41,502 nt of DNA from an uncultured Prevotellaceae bacterium (GTDB lineage Bacteria > Bacteroidota > Bacteroidia > Bacteroidales > Muribaculaceae): NCBI GenBank assembly GCA_947302275.1, contig CAMYUW010000022.1, positions 1 to 41,502 of the forward strand, written 5' to 3'. Numbering within the stretch: the first letter of the stretch is position 1; each line of letters begins with the position of its first letter. A model generated the notes under the pieces. The model saw only the letters and a program-made list of their open reading frames with translations, did not search any database and was not told the origin of the DNA. The translations under genes were made by a program, and so were the position numbers. Shown here piece by piece: positions 35,560-41,502 of the stretch.

Positions 35560-35590
35560 CAAAGGTATAGTAAAAACCGCAATTAAGCAA
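35560..35590 (-). promoter_or_regulatory. Promoter of array copy C
   Basis: Minus strand: -7 TACCTTTG (35560-35567), -33 TTG (35588-35590), spacer 20. Confidence 0.75.
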
Positions 35591-35616
35591 CAATAATGAA
35601 GAAAAACAAGGGAAAA

Positions 35617-35645
35617 GGCCCGGATACCTCATGAGTACCCGAGCC
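35617..35645 (-). terminator. Terminator of array copy D
   Basis: An 11-bp stem with two wobble pairs (35617-35627 with 35635-35645), loop of 7, followed on the minus strand by TTTTCCCTTG; 30 bases past the stop codon. Confidence 0.75.
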
Positions 35646-35675
35646 AGAATCATTCTATTACGACATGACGGCTGA

Positions 35676-38054
35676 TTAATGGCCGCTCAGCAAGTTATCG
35701 ATGAGATCGGTCACGTCGGCAATGGTCACAATGGAGTCACCATTAACGTCGGCACAAATTTCACAAACCTCTCCACCACTCAACAGGGCGTCAATCAAAT
35801 CGGTGACATCGGCAATGGTCACTGTACCATCATGGTTGATATCACCTACCTGATAATTGTGTCCGCCCTCGAACAAGGTTACCCGCTGGAAGTTACTCCA
35901 ATGGCTCTCGGTACCATCGCTATAGATGGCCCTCACCTTAAAGTAGAAGGTGCCTGCCTCGGCAAGATTTTTCACTGTGTAGAACTTGTTGGTAATTCCG
36001 GTGATGAAACGATAATTGGCATCGCCATCCTCATTAACCGCATTCAGCGTATTCAACTCGTTCACATCGCCTGAATAGACCTTGACCATACTCATTTCGG
36101 GTGAGAAGTAATCATCGGTCGAGGTGATGGTGATCTTCTCACCAGCACTTGCAATGACAAGCCAGGTAAAGGTTTCACCATTGGTGAATTCATGCGCAAC
36201 TGCTGCAGTCTGATTGGAGCCGACGGTTATGTTGCCGCTGCCATAGTAACCGCTGACACTCGTGATCTGCATTGTGAAAATGTCGTTGTTATAACCCTCA
36301 GGAACTGTGAAGGAAATATAGCCGTCGCCTGAATAGTTGTTGAAATAGTAGGAGCCATTACCCACTCTGACATCCTTACCGCTCCAGGGGGCCGTGAGCG
36401 TGATGCTCTCGTAGCTGCCAGGATACATGCTGCCATCCAGAGAACCGAGCAATTCAATGGCAGGACGGGTGGAAACCTCAAGGGTGTAGCTATCCACGTT
36501 ATGAGCAGGTGTCTCGTCGGTCCAGTCGGCACGGAACTCAGTTAAGTTGATGTAAGCCTCGTCGGCGGGAAGCATGCGGGGAACATAGGTCTCCATAATT
36601 GCCGTGCCATTGATGGTAACGGTTTTATTGTCAACGCCCGGACTGCTCAAGGTGATTGTAGCGGTGTGATTACCGGCTGCCAGGGGCGAGTAAGTCACGG
36701 TAATGACCTTGCCGCTCTCCTGATCGCTCACGGGCACACTATTGGCATCGATGAAGAAGAAACCACTTTCGTCATTGAGCGTGAGAGTTACTGCGTTGTT
36801 GAGCTCATGGCCCTTGACAGTGAATGTGGCCGTAGCGGTCTTGTCAATGTAAGCGTTCATGTCCAACCTGGACGGATTTACCTTAATAGCAGGGCCTTGA
36901 GCAGGGGGCTGAATACCCATAATCATCTGCTGCTCGATGTTGAAGGTGTAACCACTCGAGGAGAAAGCATTGAGAACAAAGTCGCCATTGCCATCACCAC
37001 TCCATCCCCAATTCACATGATAGGTGTTGTCGGCCGGATTATAACCGTCAACATTGAAGGCGTGGCCACTCCAGCCCCACCAACTACTGTAATCATAGGC
37101 ACAATAAACCACGGGGCGACCCTCATACATCTCATTCTGGAGCAGAGCTGCCCACTCGTCATCGGTATAATAAACTGCGGTGTCATTGCCATAATCGTCG
37201 GTACGGGTCTTGAACTCCAAGCGGGCCGTCTCTTCATCATAGCCGAAGAACTTGACAGCGCGCAGGATGTCATCACCCATGGCACCACTGCCGCTAGGAG
37301 TATAGTCCATGTGCTCTTCCTGGCCTACATAACGCATCAGCCATGCTACGGCATCGGCCTGGGCATCGTTGTAAGACCCTGTGTACTTGTCGAGCATGTT
37401 GTCCCAGTCAAAGGTGATAGAAGGCAATGCAGGAATCTGCAAATTGTAACTGCCGTTGATATAGCCCTCTACTTCAGGGGTCGGGTCGGTGGGATATTTC
37501 CAGAAATAGAACACCATCGACAACGACGTAGCGGGACAGCCTGTCAAGCAAAATGATCCGTTATAGGTGGGGCAATGGTTGTAGTAGGGAGCATCCTGGT
37601 CCCACTCGGCAGTAAGCAGCGGCTCAACCTTGGCAGCATTCAGGCCCCTGTTGAAAGCAGGTTGTTCAACAGCCAGCCCTGGATGGGCCTGTAAATATTC
37701 GATTTGGCGCTTGTAGGTAGTCAGCCAGAACTTCATATTGTCGGGCATGCGCTTGAGATCCAGAGGACGGTCTCCATGGGCGAGAACGAGATGAGCGCGG
37801 TCATCGCCCGACACAATTACAAATCCCTGGTCGGAGTTAAAGATGTAATACACAGCCTTGTTTGCCTGGGTAGAATTCACCTCGGTGTGCAATAACTTGA
37901 CATTTGAGGCTGGCTGGCCAGCCAACAGTTTGCCATGTACATTCATCTGCAAATAACGCACAGCAGTAGCCTGTGCTACCGTCAGATTCACATCTGCAGC
38001 CGCAGCATGCATAACTGCCATCAATAGAGCAGCAAAGAATAGTAATTTCTTCAT
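35676..38054 (-). CDS. Secreted C10 cysteine protease with dockerin (array copy D)
   Basis: A 792-residue exported protease. Signal peptide 1-19 (MKKLLFFAALLMAVMHAAA); propeptide about 20-140 (FVIVSGDDRAHLVLAHG); catalytic domain with WDQ, Cys173 in CLTGCPATS, His331 in SGHAFNVDGY and NWGWSGDGNG. An Ig-like domain follows, then FN3 (FRADWTDETPAHNVDSYTLE). Its insert is the second module type, LLGSLDGSMYPGSYESITLT to ending SPEMSMVKVYSGD, which otherwise occurs in this window only in the large plus-strand protease. The dockerin loops DINHDGTVTIAD and DVNGDSIVTIAD both look complete and are linked by CEIC. Own promoter and terminator. Confidence 0.93.
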   Translation of the reverse strand: MKKLLFFAALLMAVMHAAAADVNLTVAQATAVRYLQMNVHGKLLAGQPASNVKLLHTEVNSTQANKAVYYIFNSDQGFVIVSGDDRAHLVLAHGDRPLDLKRMPDNMKFWLTTYKRQIEYLQAHPGLAVEQPAFNRGLNAAKVEPLLTAEWDQDAPYYNHCPTYNGSFCLTGCPATSLSMVFYFWKYPTDPTPEVEGYINGSYNLQIPALPSITFDWDNMLDKYTGSYNDAQADAVAWLMRYVGQEEHMDYTPSGSGAMGDDILRAVKFFGYDEETARLEFKTRTDDYGNDTAVYYTDDEWAALLQNEMYEGRPVVYCAYDYSSWWGWSGHAFNVDGYNPADNTYHVNWGWSGDGNGDFVLNAFSSSGYTFNIEQQMIMGIQPPAQGPAIKVNPSRLDMNAYIDKTATATFTVKGHELNNAVTLTLNDESGFFFIDANSVPVSDQESGKVITVTYSPLAAGNHTATITLSSPGVDNKTVTINGTAIMETYVPRMLPADEAYINLTEFRADWTDETPAHNVDSYTLEVSTRPAIELLGSLDGSMYPGSYESITLTAPWSGKDVRVGNGSYYFNNYSGDGYISFTVPEGYNNDIFTMQITSVSGYYGSGNITVGSNQTAAVAHEFTNGETFTWLVIASAGEKITITSTDDYFSPEMSMVKVYSGDVNELNTLNAVNEDGDANYRFITGITNKFYTVKNLAEAGTFYFKVRAIYSDGTESHWSNFQRVTLFEGGHNYQVGDINHDGTVTIADVTDLIDALLSGGEVCEICADVNGDSIVTIADVTDLIDNLLSGH

Positions 38055-38134
38055 AAAAATAAAGATTGTTTAAATGATTAATATTAGGTGGTTAACAGTC
38101 GTGGTCACAAAAGAACAGATATCTATTCCGCGCG

Positions 38135-38165
38135 CAAAATTAAGCAATCTGCCAAAAACAAGCAA
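38135..38165 (-). promoter_or_regulatory. Promoter of array copy D
   Basis: Minus strand: -7 TAATTTTG (38135-38142), -33 TTG (38163-38165), spacer 20. Confidence 0.75.
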
Positions 38166-38224
38166 CTTTTTTCAATAATTTGCCACTGATTAGCCCCAAT
38201 TTGCAGCATTCTTGCCTAAAACAC

Positions 38225-38258
38225 AAAAAAGCCCAGAGATTGCTCTCCAGGCCTTTTT
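38225..38258 (-). terminator. Terminator of array copy E
   Basis: An imperfect stem with AAAAAGCC..AGAG (38226-38238) and CTCT..GGCCTTTTT (38243-38258), giving a T-run on the minus strand, about 19 bases past the stop codon. Confidence 0.65.
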
Positions 38259-38276
38259 ATGAAACGCTCAATAACT

Positions 38277-40682
38277 TTATCTGTTGCCGCCAAGCAACTT
38301 GTCAATAAGAGCGGTAACGTCACCGATGGTTACGCCTTCCACGCCGTTGACATCAGCACAAGTGGTGCAGATTTCCACATCACCACCCAGCAGATAATCA
38401 ATCAGATCGGTCACGTCCTTGATGGAAACGTTACCGTCATGGTTTGCGTCACCAGGCTTGTGAGCGGGACCATTGTCAAACAAGGTCACCTCTTCAATAT
38501 TGCTCCACTCGCTCTCGGTTTCATCGGTATAGATGGCTTTAACCTTGTAAACATAGGTACCCTCGGCATTCAGATCGTTCACGGTGTAGAACCTGTCGGT
38601 GATACCAGTGATCAGGCGATAAGCAGCATCACCTTGCTCAGTAGCACGGAGAGATGCGGGAGGATCAATCTCACCCGAGTAAACTGTAACATTCAAGAAG
38701 CCAGCATAGGCCATTGTACCACCTGATACAGTAAAGGTCACCTTGTCGGTCTCAGCGCAATTAAGCACGACTACATACTGTTCAAATGAGGAATTATTCA
38801 ATGTGTAACTGCTTGTGCCCTGACTAGTGGAGACAGTAAGGGTGGGAGCAGTACTATAAAGACGTTTGGCATTGAAGACAACCGTTACCTTGTCATAACC
38901 GGTAAATTCAGGTGTGCTCATCGATGCGCCCTGGAGAGAAATGAAATGATTTTCAGCCCACAGATTTTCGCCCGAGAATGTCCAACCATCGGGCAAGAGA
39001 TACGAAGGAGTGCTAGCCTGATTGCCAAAGACTTCCTCGGTGTCACTCCAATCAGCATCAACCAGGATAGAATAGTTGGGTTTGGTCTTCACCTCAAGGG
39101 TGTAGCTGGCAACGTTTTGGGCGGAGGTTTGGTCGGTCCAGTCGGCTCGGAACGAGGTAGCGGTAATGTTAGCGCTATCAGCAGGCAACATCACGGGCAC
39201 ATACTTCACCAGGGGAGCCTGGGTAGCGGTACCATAGAGGGGAATAACCACATCCTGGGCACCAGGAGTGCTCAAGGTAACCACGGCCTCATGCTCACCG
39301 ATAGCTTGGGGGGCATAGGTCACAGTGACAGTCTTGTTAGTTGCCTCATCTACGGCGATGGTAGCAACATCAGTGGAGAAATAGCCATTCTCGTCGGTTA
39401 CGGTCACGGTAATGGGATCGGTCAAATCAAGACCAGCCACAGAGAAAGTTGCAGTCTCGCTATATCCGGCATAAGCCTCCATCTCAAGGTACAAGGGGTT
39501 AACAATTATGCGGGGAGGTACAGCGCCTTCGGGTTTCTGCATGTTGAGGAACATCAGCTGGAAGTATTTGTACACAGTAATTCCATAGCCGAAAGCATTG
39601 AAGGCATAGTTACCGTTCTTATCCTCATCCTGACCGAAATTCACATGATAGGTATCGTCATCAGCATTGTAGCCATCAACATTGAAAGCATGACCGTAGA
39701 AACCGCTGCCATCAGACATGGCTGCTCCCGCACAATAGATCAAGGGGCGACCAGCAATCAGCTCAGCCTGCATCATAGCAATCCAATCCTCATCACTATA
39801 GTATTCGGTCATGGCATAATCATAACCATTCTTGAGCACATAGTGAACATCAGCAGGATAACCAAACGTGCGAATAGCCATGTCAATCTGATCCTCATCG
39901 GCACCACTCTTATCGGTAGCATAGTCCATATACTCGGCTTGGCCCACATAACGCATCAGGTTAGCAATTGCATCACGTTCAGCCTCGCTCCAGTTGTCGT
40001 TCTTGTAGGAGTCACGCATGTGTTCCCAATCAAAAGTATAGGCGGGCAGAGGAGAAACTTCAACGCCTCTAGGCCCCGTGTAACCGGGCAGAGCAGGAGA
40101 AGATTCGGGATACTGCCAGTAATTCATTACTTGTGCCAAAGCAACTGCGGCACAACCTGCCAAGCAGTATGAGCCACCACTAACGGGACACAATCTATTG
40201 TAAGGAGACCTGCCTGAGAGGCTGCCTTGCTGCCACGTGGTGGTCAGCATAGGTTCTACTGAAATACCGTCACGGGTATTGGTATTGCGTTTCTTCACTA
40301 CCATGCCCGGATGCGCCTGGAGGTACTCCATCTCAGCCTTGTACATATCCAAGAAGAACTGCATGGCTTCGGGCAGGTCGTTGAGATTGTCAAGCTGTCC
40401 ATCACCATAAGCGAGAACTTCACGGGCACGGTCATCACCTGAAACGATGACGTAACCCTTATCGGTATTGACGATGTAGTAAGCAGCCAGAGCGGCATTG
40501 CTTGAGTTCTTCACCTCATGGGTCCACTTGATCGTGGGAGCCGAGGTCATGAAACGACCTTTGGCGGTCTGACTCTTCAGGAAACGCTGGGCTTTCTGCT
40601 GAGCAGTAACGAGGTCAACATTGGCTGCTGTGAGTTGCATGGCTGCAAACACGATAGCAATTAATACGAGAATTTTTTTCAT
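38277..40682 (-). CDS. Secreted C10-type protease with dockerin (array copy E, altered active-site loop)
   Basis: An 801-residue exported protein. Signal peptide 1-19; propeptide about 20-140 (YVIVSGDDRAREVLAYG); catalytic domain with WQQ, Cys177 in CLAGCAAVA and His331 in YGHAFNVDGY. The catalytic pair is kept, but the loop that reads GW(S/N/G)G in the other five copies reads NFGQDEDKNG here: Gln351 replaces the conserved Trp. A six-residue insertion (SLSGRS) lies just after the WQQ motif. An Ig-like domain and an FN3 domain (FRADWTDQTSAQNVASYTLE) with a jelly-roll insert (LPDGWTFSGENLWAENHFIS) follow. The dockerin has DANHDGNVSIKD and a degenerate DVNGVEGVTIGD, linker CTTC. Activity may be altered or lost; that is inference. 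Confidence 0.9.
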   Translation of the reverse strand: MKKILVLIAIVFAAMQLTAANVDLVTAQQKAQRFLKSQTAKGRFMTSAPTIKWTHEVKNSSNAALAAYYIVNTDKGYVIVSGDDRAREVLAYGDGQLDNLNDLPEAMQFFLDMYKAEMEYLQAHPGMVVKKRNTNTRDGISVEPMLTTTWQQGSLSGRSPYNRLCPVSGGSYCLAGCAAVALAQVMNYWQYPESSPALPGYTGPRGVEVSPLPAYTFDWEHMRDSYKNDNWSEAERDAIANLMRYVGQAEYMDYATDKSGADEDQIDMAIRTFGYPADVHYVLKNGYDYAMTEYYSDEDWIAMMQAELIAGRPLIYCAGAAMSDGSGFYGHAFNVDGYNADDDTYHVNFGQDEDKNGNYAFNAFGYGITVYKYFQLMFLNMQKPEGAVPPRIIVNPLYLEMEAYAGYSETATFSVAGLDLTDPITVTVTDENGYFSTDVATIAVDEATNKTVTVTYAPQAIGEHEAVVTLSTPGAQDVVIPLYGTATQAPLVKYVPVMLPADSANITATSFRADWTDQTSAQNVASYTLEVKTKPNYSILVDADWSDTEEVFGNQASTPSYLLPDGWTFSGENLWAENHFISLQGASMSTPEFTGYDKVTVVFNAKRLYSTAPTLTVSTSQGTSSYTLNNSSFEQYVVVLNCAETDKVTFTVSGGTMAYAGFLNVTVYSGEIDPPASLRATEQGDAAYRLITGITDRFYTVNDLNAEGTYVYKVKAIYTDETESEWSNIEEVTLFDNGPAHKPGDANHDGNVSIKDVTDLIDYLLGGDVEICTTCADVNGVEGVTIGDVTALIDKLLGGNR

Positions 40683-40806
40683 AAAAGTATTTATTTAAAA
40701 AGTTGATAAAAAGAATGTCAGGTCAATGTTTCATTCCATAAAGATGCACAAATGAAAGCGTGGTAGGTTCGTTAATGGCCATCTCTTGAAAATTGTGCAA
40801 ATATAG

Positions 40807-40837
40807 CAAAAATATTATAACTATACGCTTTTTTCAA
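40807..40837 (-). promoter_or_regulatory. Promoter of array copy E
   Basis: Minus strand: -7 TATTTTTG (40807-40814), -33 TTG (40835-40837), spacer 20. A second -7-like box (TATATTTG, 40798-40805) overlaps closely downstream but has no -33 partner. The leader is about 115 bases. Confidence 0.6.
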
Positions 40838-40895
40838 GCATTTTTATCAGACCTCCTGTCCACGCTGGCAATGATACTACTGTAAAGTACAAAAA

Positions 40896-40917
40896 TAACC
40901 GCCACAAATGACGGTTA
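40896..40917 (-). terminator. Terminator of the TonB_C gene
   Basis: An 8-bp stem with one G-T pair (40896-40903 with 40910-40917), 6-base loop, followed on the minus strand by TTTTTG, 32 bases past the stop codon. Confidence 0.8.
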
Positions 40918-40949
40918 CACATATTGAATATGGTCTGTTCCACACTTTT

Positions 40950-41390
40950 CTACAGCCTGAAGTTGATGGGCAATACCACCCTAACGGGAACGGCATGCTT
41001 ACCCACTTTGCCCACACTCCACTTGGGCATCGCGCCAATCACGCGGATAGCCTCACGGTTGAGACTCTCATCCTCAGCACCACGTATCACACGCACGTCA
41101 CTCACCTTGCCATCGGTGCCCACAATGAAACTGCACAGGACACGGCCCTGAATGCCTTTCTTGTAAGCATGGTAGGGGTACTCGCGCGTCTTGTTGATGA
41201 AATTGATGAGCCCACGCTCGCCACCAGGGAACTGCGGCTGGATGTCCACATAGTCAAACTCATAGACCTCCATATAGGACTGCTTGGACTGAGGATTAAC
41301 GGTGGTAACATGGCGCACCTGCGCTGCCATGGGCAACACTACCGCCAGTGTCATCAGTGCCAACAATCCAAAACGTAACTGTTTGAGCAT
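40950..41390 (-). CDS. Exported TonB C-terminal-domain protein
   Basis: A 146-residue protein. Residues 1-23 are a cleavable-looking signal peptide (MLKQLRFGLLALMTLAVVLP, then MAAQ). The remainder is a TonB_C domain: PQFPGGERGLINFINKTREY, then YPYHAYKKGIQGRVLCSFIV, GTDGKVSDVRVIRGAEDESL and KWSVGKVGKHAVPVRVVLPI. The proline-rich periplasm-spanning segment and ExbB/D-contacting anchor of true TonB are missing, so it probably does not energise receptors in the classical way. Such stand-alone TonB_C proteins are common in Bacteroidetes and of unclear role. It lies upstream of the protease array on the same strand but has its own promoter and terminator. Confidence 0.88.
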   Translation of the reverse strand: MLKQLRFGLLALMTLAVVLPMAAQVRHVTTVNPQSKQSYMEVYEFDYVDIQPQFPGGERGLINFINKTREYPYHAYKKGIQGRVLCSFIVGTDGKVSDVRVIRGAEDESLNREAIRVIGAMPKWSVGKVGKHAVPVRVVLPINFRL

Positions 41391-41449
41391 AGGCTATTTA
41401 GTTTATCTTATCGGTCATAAAAAGCGGCCAATGGCCAATTTTCTTCCCG

Positions 41450-41479
41450 CAAATATAGAGTTACGATTGCAAACCTCAA
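41450..41479 (-). promoter_or_regulatory. Promoter of the TonB_C gene
   Basis: Minus strand: -7 TATATTTG (41450-41457), -33 TTG (41477-41479), spacer 19, about 60 bases ahead of the ATG at 41390. Confidence 0.65.
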
Positions 41480-41502
41480 AATGATTTAATTTAATTTTGC
41501 AA

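Noticed and set aside
38946..40172. Long open frame (408 codons) on the plus strand opposite array copy E
   Set aside because: It is antisense to a convincing C10 domain, has no promoter or export signal, and shows no protein family features.
28140..40682. Repeats of the protease array considered as a CRISPR or transposon array
   Set aside because: Repeat units are whole protein-coding genes with promoters and terminators; no short repeat-spacer pattern, transposase or terminal repeats are present.

Overview
The window reads as a chromosomal segment of a gut or rumen-type Bacteroidales bacterium, most likely near Prevotellaceae or Muribaculaceae. The grounds are Bacteroidetes-type promoters (TAnnTTTG at -7, TTTG/TTG at -33, 19-20 bp apart), the absence of Shine-Dalgarno sequences, a Bacteroidetes-type membrane pyrophosphatase, a Porin_10-like outer-membrane protein, DUF5672, and many secreted C10 (streptopain-like) cysteine proteases. 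The genus cannot be fixed by reading alone. I see no rRNA, tRNA, CRISPR array, IS element or phage gene.

Left part (1-8.2 kb): the 5' portion of a membrane pyrophosphatase gene (hppA, minus, 3' end cut by the window edge), a DUF2461 protein, and a 1514-residue secreted C10 protease carrying three Ig-like/FN3 repeats and a sorting-tail-like C-terminus.

Middle left (8.2-15.0 kb): a TetR-controlled RND efflux operon of regulator, TolC-like channel, lipoprotein adaptor, AcrB-like pump and a small PII-like protein. A 10-bp palindrome sits on the operon promoter and is the probable TetR operator. A structured foldback element of about 175 bp follows.

Middle (15.2-27.5 kb): plus-strand genes for a porin-like protein, a PLP aminotransferase, a DUF5672 protein, a solute-binding lipoprotein-like protein and a YbjN/TPR-like protein. 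Converging on them is a minus-strand housekeeping run in the order cls - ispE - grpE - dnaJ - rluA.

Right part (27.5-41.5 kb): a 103-residue protein that is little more than a signal peptide plus a secretion-tail-like domain. Then come five consecutive, co-oriented genes for secreted C10 proteases with C-terminal dockerin-like domains, and last a signal-peptide TonB_C protein. Most protease genes have their own Bacteroidales promoter and their own terminator, so the array looks like five independent transcription units rather than an operon. The paralogs share propeptide, catalytic domain and FN3 module, but differ in the Ig-like domain, in which of two modules is inserted inside FN3, and in the state of the dockerin calcium loops. 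This array, with a sixth large paralog about 20 kb away on the opposite strand, is the most unusual content of the window. It could be a diversified extracellular proteolytic set anchored through cohesin-dockerin contacts. No cohesin gene is visible here.
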